A stretch of DNA of 64,000 bases. It comes from Marinospirillum insulare DSM 21763. GTDB lineage: Bacteria > Pseudomonadota > Gammaproteobacteria > Pseudomonadales > Halomonadaceae. The notes under the pieces are model-generated. The model had not been told where the DNA came from. It worked only from the letters and a program-made list of their open reading frames with translations, and did no database searches. The DNA lies in NCBI RefSeq assembly GCF_000686905.1, contig NZ_JMLW01000010.1, positions 30,869 to 94,868 of the forward strand. Direction: 5' to 3'. Shown here piece after piece: positions 7,630 through 15,322 of the stretch (positions are counted from its first letter, which is position 1; every line of letters starts with the position of its first letter). The translations under genes were made by a program, and so were the position numbers.

Positions 7630-10040
7630 AGCGCTAAGCCCATGACCTTGAGGTGCTCTGCCACTTTATTGCTGAGCTGCGCTACCTTCTGGGTAATTTC
7701 GGGCAATGGCTCGCTATAGCGTTCTTTCAGCTCTTGTAAACGGCTGGCCAATTGCTGGGTAATGCGCTCAATTTCCGCTTCGATTTGGCTTTGCAAGGTG
7801 GCCAGCCATTTGTCTTCAACCAATAACTGCTTAATTGCACTTTCATCCAGCTTGCCGTATTGCCCTAGCACTGCTTGGTCGAGCTTTTCTTGTGAGCTTT
7901 TCAGCTGGGCTTTAGTGCTGGTTTCTAAATCAAACAACTGCTTGGCTTGTTCCAGCACCTCACGCTCTTCTTCATCAGTGGTTACTCTTAAACGGGCATT
8001 AACCGTGGTTTTAGTGACTTTATCGCTGTCGCTTAAGGCTTCGACTAACAAGCCCTCTTCGCCTGTGTGTTCTTCAACCAGGCTTTCTTGCTGCTGAACA
8101 ATCTCATCTAAGGTGCCTTGCAGTTGGTCTAACTGGGCTTGTTGCTCAGCAAAATAGCGTTGCACAATTAAGGTGGGCGGAATCAGCTCCATTTTGTATC
8201 TCACGCGCTTAATCACTAAATCAGGGCTTTCAGTGAGCTTTTTACCTTTTTTAGCCACCAACTCGCGTACCTTTTTACCAGCGTTCCACCCCTCTTGCAC
8301 CAATACATACACATCGTCTTGTAAGGTATCGGCCCAATAATTCATGAGGATTTGGTACATAGCGTACTTATCCAGCAAAGGGGTGTTGTGGTAACGCGCT
8401 AACAAATCTTCGCTAATGCGGTGGATAATGTCTTTGGGCTTATCATCAAGGCTGATGGCTGGAAAATTTGCCTGCTGCGCCCAGGCACTAAAGGGCTGTA
8501 AGGCTTGCTGGGCAAAGGCGGTAAATTCTGGGTGTTGCAGAATATGGGTTTTAATTTCGCTGGCAGGTACATTTATTTGGCTGTAACCCTCGCGCAGTGG
8601 CGTAAACAAGCTGTCACGCAAGTTGGGGAACACCTGCCAAAACTGCTGTAGCTGGTCAATGTCCTGATTAGGAATACCACCCTGTAAGTGCCCGGCTAAA
8701 TCGTGCAAATCTTCTGGGGTGCTGCTGTCGATATAGCGTGGAATGTTTAGGTTGTAGTCGTTGCTGGCAATTTCGTCCAAGGGCACGCTGCGGCTGTAGC
8801 CAGGCAGTGTTGAAGCTTGGGTGAAAACATCCACTATTTTATGTACATCTTGGCTGCGCAAACGGTTTTTATTGCCGTCTTTAATAAAACCTTTGCTGGC
8901 ATCTATCATAAAAATGCTGTCGCGCTGGGCGGCATCTTCCTTGTCTACCACTATAATGCAGGCCGGAATACCTGTGCCGTAAAACAGGTTAGCTGGCAAG
9001 CCGATAATGGCTTTGATATAGCCCTGTTTAATGAGGTTTTCACGAATACGCGCTTCAGCATTACCACGAAACAACACGCCGTGAGGTAAAATAATTGCAG
9101 CTTTACCAGTGCTTTTTAAGCTTTTAAGAAGGTGCAGTAAAAAGGCATAGTCACCATTTTTCTCAGGCGGCACACCCCACACAAAACGACCAAACTCGTC
9201 TTCATTGGAGTTTATTCCACTGGTCCAGTTTTTGGTAGAAAAGGGTGGGTTGGCGACGGCAAAATCAAAGGTTTTCAGTTGGCCGTCAGCATTTTTCCAT
9301 TCTGGGCTGCTAAGGGTATTGCCTTGTACGATTTTTGCGGTGGCATTGTCGTGCAAAATCATGTTCATGCGTGCCAAGGCGCTGGTGGCATTGTCCATTT
9401 CTTGGCCGTAAATGGATAAACCACGCGGCGCTTCATCACTGGCTTTTAATAATAAGGATCCCGAACCGCTGGTAGGGTCATAAACGGTGGCATCTTGCGG
9501 TGTTTCGGCGGTAATACCTATGACTTTGGCGAGAATACGCGACACTTCTGAAGGAGTATAAAACTGGCCTTTAGATTTACCCGATTCAGTAGCAAAGTGA
9601 CGCATCAGGTATTCGTAGGCATCGCCTAGTAGGTCATCATCACCGGCACGGTTGCCGCCCATGTCTAGGCCTTCAAAAATACCCAGCAGATTAGACAGGC
9701 GATCTATCATGTCTTTGCCTTTGCCGAGCTTGTCTTCATCGTTAAAGTCGGCAACGTTGATCACGCCTTGCAGGTCGTTGGCCTCGGCAATTAAGTTAAT
9801 GACTTTATTAATGCCTTCGCCAATGTCTTTATTACCTTTAAGCTTGATCAGGTCGTCAAAGCTTGCGCCTTCGGGTACTTCGATCATGGCGTAGGGGTTG
9901 GCTTGGGCTTTATCAGACACATACTTTAAAAATAATAAGGTCAGCACATAATCTTTATATTGGCTGGCATCCATACCACCGCGCAGCGCATCACAGCTGG
10001 CCCAAAGTGATGAATAAAGCTCGGTTTTCTTAATCGCCAT
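7626..10040 (-). CDS. hsdM: Type I DNA methyltransferase, M subunit
   Basis: HsdM is an N6-adenine methyltransferase that modifies the HsdS target with S-adenosylmethionine. The N-terminal helical domain (MAIKKTELYSSLWASCDALR) is followed by the AdoMet motif DPTSGSGSLLLKA and catalytic NPPF (FAVANPPFSTKNW, about residue 265). A long C-terminal helical region (about 560-804) contains Gln/Glu-rich coiled coil, as in the ~800-residue HsdM subclass. The frame could begin at a TTG (10070), but the ATG at 10040 has AGGGAAA about 8 nt upstream and gives the family's usual MAIKKTELY start, so I use 804 aa. It is the first gene of the restriction locus, 48 bp after rdd. Confidence 0.95.
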   Translation of the reverse strand: MAIKKTELYSSLWASCDALRGGMDASQYKDYVLTLLFLKYVSDKAQANPYAMIEVPEGASFDDLIKLKGNKDIGEGINKVINLIAEANDLQGVINVADFNDEDKLGKGKDMIDRLSNLLGIFEGLDMGGNRAGDDDLLGDAYEYLMRHFATESGKSKGQFYTPSEVSRILAKVIGITAETPQDATVYDPTSGSGSLLLKASDEAPRGLSIYGQEMDNATSALARMNMILHDNATAKIVQGNTLSSPEWKNADGQLKTFDFAVANPPFSTKNWTSGINSNEDEFGRFVWGVPPEKNGDYAFLLHLLKSLKSTGKAAIILPHGVLFRGNAEARIRENLIKQGYIKAIIGLPANLFYGTGIPACIIVVDKEDAAQRDSIFMIDASKGFIKDGNKNRLRSQDVHKIVDVFTQASTLPGYSRSVPLDEIASNDYNLNIPRYIDSSTPEDLHDLAGHLQGGIPNQDIDQLQQFWQVFPNLRDSLFTPLREGYSQINVPASEIKTHILQHPEFTAFAQQALQPFSAWAQQANFPAISLDDKPKDIIHRISEDLLARYHNTPLLDKYAMYQILMNYWADTLQDDVYVLVQEGWNAGKKVRELVAKKGKKLTESPDLVIKRVRYKMELIPPTLIVQRYFAEQQAQLDQLQGTLDEIVQQQESLVEEHTGEEGLLVEALSDSDKVTKTTVNARLRVTTDEEEREVLEQAKQLFDLETSTKAQLKSSQEKLDQAVLGQYGKLDESAIKQLLVEDKWLATLQSQIEAEIERITQQLASRLQELKERYSEPLPEITQKVAQLSNKVAEHLKVMGLAL

Positions 10041-10088
10041 AACGTATTTCCCTAAAAACTTAACACTCAATTATTTATTTTAGCTGCC

Positions 10089-10535
10089 TTAAACTTTTTT
10101 CTTTTTAGGCACTACCACCACTTGAGTTCCGGAAAAAATATCCGGCCAGGTGCGTTTTTCTTTATCAAAAAACAACCATAAATAGCCCAAACCCAAACAG
10201 CCCCAAGACACTAAGCCACCCACTAAACGCAGTAAAGTTTGCTTGGCATTAACAGGCTGTCCTAAAGGGGTTTGTACGCGAATACGCCAAGCTAACATGC
10301 CTAAGGTTTGGCCCGTTCGCCGCCAAAAATAGCCATAAAACACAAAAGGAATTAACCAAATCAGTAGCTTAAAAGCCCAGTGTTCATTAGCCTCGCCATT
10401 AGTTATGGCTACACCAATAAACCCATAGAGCATAAAAATAGCGCCTAGCAATAAAGAATCATAAACAATGGCTGCTAAGCGTCTAAATAAACCTGCATAA
10501 TAAACTTCGTCTAAATCAGCAAAAACGTGTGACAT
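10089..10535 (-). CDS. RDD family membrane protein
   Basis: A 148-residue inner-membrane protein with three hydrophobic helices. It has the RDD-family pattern: LFRRLAAIVYDSLLLG at the N-terminus, RRTGQTLGMLAWRIRV in the middle and a basic tail (PKKKKV). Substrate and function are not established in most RDD proteins; some are linked to ion or osmolyte transport. It follows lptG on the same strand, a pairing I recall in related gammaproteobacteria, so it is likely part of the chromosomal backbone. The restriction locus begins immediately after it, which makes the rdd/hsdM boundary (10041-10088) the probable edge of the acquired segment. Confidence 0.85.
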   Translation of the reverse strand: MSHVFADLDEVYYAGLFRRLAAIVYDSLLLGAIFMLYGFIGVAITNGEANEHWAFKLLIWLIPFVFYGYFWRRTGQTLGMLAWRIRVQTPLGQPVNAKQTLLRLVGGLVSWGCLGLGYLWLFFDKEKRTWPDIFSGTQVVVVPKKKKV

Positions 10536-10572
10536 AACAGCTTTTTAATCCTTAATTAATAAAATACAAAAA

Positions 10573-11640
10573 TCACCTAGCTCGATAGATAAACCAAAAA
10601 CCTAAAGCACCACAAAAAGCCGCAGGTATTAATACTGCCAAAATTGGATTAAAGCCCCATAACAAGGCACTTGGGCCTAATAAGTCTTGGGCAAACTTTA
10701 CTAACAAGGCAATGACTATACCGTGAAACATTCTAGTACCTGCAGGCACTGAACGTAGTGGACCAAAGGTGAAGGAAGCGCCTAACAAAACCACCGCAAA
10801 CACAGTTATGGGTAAAAGTGTTTTTTTCCAAAAAGCTAACCAGTAATAACCGCTGGCTTGCCCTTTAGTAGTTAAATAGCCTGCATATTCCCATAATTGG
10901 CTAGGTGGCAAGTCGTCTGGCTCAAAGGCTTGTAGTGCAATGTACTGTGGCTCAATAGGCAGATTTATATCTAGTTTAGGGAAAGTAGATTCCACCAACT
11001 GTGTATCGCTAAAGGTTATATCCCGAGCATCACTTAACTGCCAAACCTTGTTTAGGTAGTCTGCTCGGGGCGCCATAATCAATTTTTTTAAAGACCAGTC
11101 TTCTGCTAGTTCAAAGATTCTAACGCCTAACAACTGTCCATCATCTCGTGCCACATTAATACTATAAAAGCGGTTATCTTCTTTTAACCATAAATCACGC
11201 GAGGTAACTAAGCTGGTTTGATTTTTTTTGTAGAGTTTTTCCCAGCGGTAAGTATCTGCATATTGGCCCAAACTGGGCAATAAAAACTCACTAGCCAACA
11301 TAGCCAGAACTAAAAGCAAAAATACTGGCTTGCAGGCCTGAAAAATTAGCTTGGGAATTGAAATACCAGCAGCACGCATTACGGTTAGTTCACTGGTCGC
11401 CGCTAAGTTACCTAAACCTATTAAAACCCCAACTAAAATAGCGATAGGTAAGAATAGGTAAAGCCGATTAGGTAAGCGAATAATTAAGTAGTGAACGACT
11501 TGAACAAAACCGTAGTCACCTCTTAAATTATCTAATTCATCTAACAGTGAAAAGATAATATCTAACCCAACAATAACGAGAAGCACAGCTAGGGTACCGA
11601 TAAGTACAGATTGGGCTATATAACGACCAAGTAGCCTCAT
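10573..11640 (-). CDS. lptG: LPS export ABC transporter permease LptG
   Basis: LptG is one of two permeases of the LptB2FG complex, which extracts lipopolysaccharide from the inner membrane and pushes it onto LptC/LptA. Membrane helices sit at both ends (IAQSVLIGTLAVLLVIVGLDIIF and IVIALLVKFAQDLLG onward) with a periplasmic beta-jellyroll domain between (about 130-260). LTVMRAAGISIPKL is the typical coupling-helix region. The usual family length is about 355 aa, as here. The start overlaps the end of lptF by 4 bp (ATGA), so the pair is translationally coupled. Confidence 0.93.
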   Translation of the reverse strand: MRLLGRYIAQSVLIGTLAVLLVIVGLDIIFSLLDELDNLRGDYGFVQVVHYLIIRLPNRLYLFLPIAILVGVLIGLGNLAATSELTVMRAAGISIPKLIFQACKPVFLLLVLAMLASEFLLPSLGQYADTYRWEKLYKKNQTSLVTSRDLWLKEDNRFYSINVARDDGQLLGVRIFELAEDWSLKKLIMAPRADYLNKVWQLSDARDITFSDTQLVESTFPKLDINLPIEPQYIALQAFEPDDLPPSQLWEYAGYLTTKGQASGYYWLAFWKKTLLPITVFAVVLLGASFTFGPLRSVPAGTRMFHGIVIALLVKFAQDLLGPSALLWGFNPILAVLIPAAFCGALGFWFIYRAR

Positions 11641-12695
11641 GATTTAAACACCCCGCGCCGCCAGCACAAAGCTAAACCCATAGAGAAAAACCCAAAATGA
11701 ACTAACCACATGCCAGGCCATACAGGCCACTGTTCTTTATTAATAGCGCCTTGCAAAGACATTAGCCCACCTAGATAAATTAGCTCTAATAACAGTACGG
11801 GCAGGATTGCAATAAAGCGTCCTTGGCGTGGGTTCACTTTTGTTAAGGGTAGGGCAATAAAAACCATGACTAGAACTAAAACAGGCAGACTTAAACGCCA
11901 TTGCAGCTCGACTTTAGCAGCTAGAGATTTGTCTGCCAGTAACTTATTGAGTGATAACATAGCAACTTGCTCTTGCACGCTAGGTGGTGAATAAACACCT
12001 ACTCTAAGTGCATAACGGTCAAACTCAAGCGAGCTGCTGGTTAAATCAATACTAGGTAGCTCATAGCGCCAGCCATCTTCTAAAACTAAAAATCGGCTTA
12101 GGGTTTCATCGCTTATTTGCTGATAAGCTCTATCGGCCAAGGCCAGAGTTGCCTTACCCTCTGCAACCTCAGCAATAAAAACACCTTCCAATAGGGTATT
12201 GTCTTCGTTTTGTTGATTAACAAAAATGGTTTGTTTATTCAGGTGGGTAAACTGCCCAGTTGCTACGGATTCAAAACCGGTTTTTTCTTGTTGTTCCTGC
12301 ATCATTAATTCGCTAGCAAACTGCGCCTTAGGTGTAAGGTAAAGACTGCTAAATGCCGTTAAGCTGGCTACACCTAGCGCAAGCACCAGCACTAATTGCA
12401 TTAACTGCCTTTGGCTGACACCGCTAGATTGAATAACCGACATTTCGCTTTCCATATACAAGCGGCCAAAAGTTAGCATCAGTGCCAATACAAAACTGAG
12501 TGGAATGATTAGTTGCAGCGCGTAGGGGGTATAAAAAAGAGTCAACTGTCCTAGAATATCTAGCGAGATTCGGCCCGAAGCTACGCGATTTAAAAACCTA
12601 GCAAAGCGGCTACCCACTATAACCAGCAATAAAATACTACCCACGGCAAGGGTTGAAATAATTATTTCACGCGCAATATATCGATAAAGGATCAA
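11637..12695 (-). CDS. lptF: LPS export ABC transporter permease LptF
   Basis: Partner permease of LptG in the Lpt lipopolysaccharide export machine. It shows an N-terminal YRYIAREIIIST helix, MESEMSVIQSSGVSQRQL in the coupling region, a periplasmic domain and three C-terminal helices. The reading frame opens at a TTG at 12710, but another TTG at 12695 has GGAG 6-7 nt upstream and gives M-ILYRYIARE, matching the usual LptF N-terminus; I therefore choose 12695 (352 aa). The gene is divergent from pepA, the arrangement seen in Pseudomonas and Escherichia. Confidence 0.93.
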   Translation of the reverse strand: MILYRYIAREIIISTLAVGSILLLVIVGSRFARFLNRVASGRISLDILGQLTLFYTPYALQLIIPLSFVLALMLTFGRLYMESEMSVIQSSGVSQRQLMQLVLVLALGVASLTAFSSLYLTPKAQFASELMMQEQQEKTGFESVATGQFTHLNKQTIFVNQQNEDNTLLEGVFIAEVAEGKATLALADRAYQQISDETLSRFLVLEDGWRYELPSIDLTSSSLEFDRYALRVGVYSPPSVQEQVAMLSLNKLLADKSLAAKVELQWRLSLPVLVLVMVFIALPLTKVNPRQGRFIAILPVLLLELIYLGGLMSLQGAINKEQWPVWPGMWLVHFGFFSMGLALCWRRGVFKS

Positions 12696-12742
12696 TCCTA
12701 ACTCCTGCAAACAAACTTACGATGCATTTCTTAAGTAAAGCC

Positions 12743-12772
12743 ATTATCCTACACGAACCTTAAGCTTGTCTT
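12743..12772 (-). promoter_or_regulatory. Candidate sigma-70 promoter for lptF-lptG
   Basis: On the minus strand AAGACA (12772-12767) is followed after 18 bp by GATAAT (12748-12743), a fair -35/-10 pair about 48 bp before the lptF start. It lies in the lptF/pepA divergent gap. Confidence 0.4.
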
Positions 12773-12820
12773 GCTAACAAGATAAATTGATGATCTTTCT
12801 AAAGACTTTACGGAGCAGCT

Positions 12821-14320
12821 ATGAACTTTAAACTGGTTACCCAATCCCCAGCCCTTACGGAAACAGCCTGCGTGGTGCTTCCAGTGATGCAGGATGGTAG
12901 CCTTACGCCAGCTGGCGAAGGTGTTGATAAAGCTACAGAGTCACTTATTCGTCAAATTATTGACCGAGGTGATTTTAAAGCCAAGCTAGGTAAAACTTTT
13001 TTAGTACCTTTTGCTCCGGGTGCCGAAGCTCAGCGCATTCTTTTAGTGGGCATGGGCGAACAAGACAAGCTAACCGAAAACAAGTTTAGTAAAGCCTGCC
13101 AAGCTGCCTATGAAAACCTAGCCCAGCTTAGCCTACACAATGCATTACTAACCCTAGCCGATACACCTTTAAAGGGCCGTGATTCCAGCTGGAAATTACG
13201 CCTTATGGCTGAAGTAGCTGAAACCAGCTTTTACCGCTTTACTGAATTTAAGTCTAAACCTGCGGCAGAAGACTTTCCAGATGAGCTAGCTTTTTACTGG
13301 CCTGATAACCAACAAAGCTCTGAAGGCGAAAAAGCTCTGCAAGTAGGCCAAGCTATAGGGCAGGGTAAAAACTTAGCACGCACTTTAGGTAATCGCCCAG
13401 GCAACGTCTGCACCCCTATACATTTAGCTGAAACAGCCCAGGAATTAGCAGCTAAAGATTCTGCGTTTAGCACAAGCATTTTAGACGAAAATCAAATGGC
13501 TGAATTAGGCATGAATAGCTTACTTTCAGTGGGTAAAGGTAGTGACCAGCCACCACGTCTAATCGTTGTTGAATATAAAGGCAGTAAAGATGCCGATGAA
13601 GCACCTCACCTTTTACTAGGCAAAGGCATTACCTTTGATACTGGCGGTATTAGCTTGAAGCCAGGCGAAGGCATGGATGAAATGAAGTTTGATATGTGTG
13701 GTGCTGCCAGTGTTCTAGGTGTGTTAGAAGTGGTTCGCCAAATTAAACCTAAGTTAAACCTAGTGTTTATGGTTGCTGCAGCTGAAAACATGCCCTCTGG
13801 TAAGGCCAGCAAGCCAGGTGACATTTACACGACCATGTCTGGCCAAACAGTTGAAGTATTAAATACCGATGCCGAAGGCCGTTTAGTTTTGTGTGACGCA
13901 CTCACCTACGCCGAGCGCTTCAAACCTGCTAGCGTGGTTGATATTGCTACTTTAACGGGTGCTTGCATTATTGCTTTAGGCCACAACATTAGCGCGCTAT
14001 TAAGTAACAATGATGATCTAGCTAGCGCACTACTTAAAGCCAGTAAAGATGCTAACGACCCTGCTTGGCAATTACCTTTAGCTGAAGAATTTCAAGAGCA
14101 GCTAGATTCTAACTTTGCGGATATGCAAAACATTGGTGGTCGTCCTGCTGGCACCATCACCGCTGCAGCTTTCTTGTCGCGCTTTGCTGAAAGCTACCCT
14201 TGGGCACACTTAGATATCGCCGGTACTGCTTGGCATTCTGGTAAACAAAAAGGTGCTACTGGTCGACCTGTTGGCTTACTAACGACCTACCTACTAGATT
14301 TAGAAGCAGCCAACGCATGA
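12821..14320 (+). CDS. pepA: Leucyl aminopeptidase (cytosol aminopeptidase, M17)
   Basis: A hexameric metallo-aminopeptidase that removes N-terminal residues from peptides. In E. coli it also binds DNA in Xer recombination and carAB control. The C-terminal catalytic domain has the metal-binding GKGITFDTGGISLKP (about 268-282) and the family signature NTDAEGRL (about 347-354). Length 499 aa is normal. GGAG lies 5 nt before the ATG. The stop overlaps the holC start (ATGA). pepA-holC-valS order is conserved in gammaproteobacteria. Confidence 0.96.
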   Translation: MNFKLVTQSPALTETACVVLPVMQDGSLTPAGEGVDKATESLIRQIIDRGDFKAKLGKTFLVPFAPGAEAQRILLVGMGEQDKLTENKFSKACQAAYENLAQLSLHNALLTLADTPLKGRDSSWKLRLMAEVAETSFYRFTEFKSKPAAEDFPDELAFYWPDNQQSSEGEKALQVGQAIGQGKNLARTLGNRPGNVCTPIHLAETAQELAAKDSAFSTSILDENQMAELGMNSLLSVGKGSDQPPRLIVVEYKGSKDADEAPHLLLGKGITFDTGGISLKPGEGMDEMKFDMCGAASVLGVLEVVRQIKPKLNLVFMVAAAENMPSGKASKPGDIYTTMSGQTVEVLNTDAEGRLVLCDALTYAERFKPASVVDIATLTGACIIALGHNISALLSNNDDLASALLKASKDANDPAWQLPLAEEFQEQLDSNFADMQNIGGRPAGTITAAAFLSRFAESYPWAHLDIAGTAWHSGKQKGATGRPVGLLTTYLLDLEAANA

Positions 14321-14745
14321 CCCGTGTTGACTTCTACTTATTAGCAGAAGGAGCTAACAGCAGCCGAATGGAGTTTGCTTGCCAACTAGCAGAAACCATT
14401 TGGCGGCGTGGGCATCAGCTGTACATTCATGTAGCCGATGAACAGCAAGCCCATGAGCTAGATGAAAAGTTGTGGAATTTTAAACCTGAGGCCTTTGTGC
14501 CTCATGGTTTACTTAATAACCACCCACCTTCACCCGTTGAAATTGGCTGGCAAGAAGACCCAGGCAATCACCAGGATGTACTGCTTAATCTTGACTTAAA
14601 AGTGCCACCGCATTTTTCACGCTTTCAGCGCGTAGCAGAAATTATTGATGCAACTGAAGCTGTAAAAGCACCTAAGCGGGCAGACTGGAAATTCTACAAA
14701 GAAAGGGGTTACCCAGTGCACACTCACGATATGCGTACTAGGTAA
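14317..14745 (+). CDS. holC: DNA polymerase III, chi subunit
   Basis: HolC links the clamp-loader (through psi) to single-stranded DNA-binding protein at the replication fork. Recognisable features are the opening MTRVDFYLL, ACQLAETIWRRGHQLYIHV, LDEKLWNFKPEAFVPH, and PVEIGWQ near the middle. Length 142 aa is standard. It overlaps pepA by 4 bp, so it is probably co-translated. Its end faces the next minus-strand gene with only 3 bp between them. Confidence 0.93.
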   Translation: MTRVDFYLLAEGANSSRMEFACQLAETIWRRGHQLYIHVADEQQAHELDEKLWNFKPEAFVPHGLLNNHPPSPVEIGWQEDPGNHQDVLLNLDLKVPPHFSRFQRVAEIIDATEAVKAPKRADWKFYKERGYPVHTHDMRTR

Positions 14746-14748
14746 AGA

Positions 14749-15126
14749 TTAGTGTTGTTGGTGGGGCAACAAGCCATCATAGATAATATCCAATAAGTCA
14801 GGCCCTTCATCCTCTTCACAAACCACCTTAACGTGACGGTTAATCATTAAGCCACCGCCTAGCTGTAATACTGGGTTATCCACACCCACTAGACGCATAT
14901 CTTCACGTAACTGTTTAATTAAAGCACGCAACTGCAAAGGGTTAGGAAAATCTAACCCTAAATCTTCAAGATAAGCTTTTAACTCATCATTGGGTAAAGC
15001 AACCATTGGCTCTTGTTGTAATAGACGTTGCAGAATCACTGCTGTTAAGCGGCTAATTTCTACCCTAACAGCTCCTTTAGATAAAGCAGACGGGTGTAGA
15101 CTAAGTACAATACTTGCTTCATGCAT
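14749..15126 (-). CDS. Unrecognised small protein, possibly winged-helix
   Basis: I do not recognise this gene. It encodes about 125 residues with no membrane segment. The middle (ISRLTAVILQRLLQ, then LRALIKQLREDM, then a Gly-rich LGGGLMIN turn) has the order of helices and hairpin seen in OmpR-type winged helices, but no receiver domain is attached, so this is only a shape resemblance. The C-terminus is acidic and ends in HQQH. An ATG (15126) and an upstream in-frame GTG (15135) are both possible starts. It sits alone on the minus strand between holC and valS; position and codon use look like backbone DNA. Confidence 0.6.
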   Translation of the reverse strand: MHEASIVLSLHPSALSKGAVRVEISRLTAVILQRLLQQEPMVALPNDELKAYLEDLGLDFPNPLQLRALIKQLREDMRLVGVDNPVLQLGGGLMINRHVKVVCEEDEGPDLLDIIYDGLLPHQQH

Positions 15127-15265
15127 AGTGTTCACTTCACACCTAGTAAATGTATCAAAAAGTAACTAACTAGTTTTATTTACTTACAAGCATAACTTGA
15201 AAAGCTGACTTTTACAGCCTAACAGTTAACACTTTTTTAGCCATGCAGTATTTTTAGTAAAAAGC

Positions 15266-15271
15266 TATAAT
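15266..15271 (+). promoter_or_regulatory. Candidate -10 element for valS
   Basis: A perfect TATAAT lies 52 bp before the valS ATG. The region 16-18 bp upstream has no good -35 match, so the promoter call rests mainly on the -10 and the position. Confidence 0.4.
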
Positions 15272-15322
15272 CTGCGCAATTAATCCTTACATTCAGCTTT
15301 ACAAGTAATCTACGGAACCCAC

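Noticed and set aside
14755..14772. TTGTTG/CAACAA hairpin at the holC end as a terminator
   Set aside because: Only 6-bp A/T-rich arms and no T-run; it lies in the coding end of the convergent gene.
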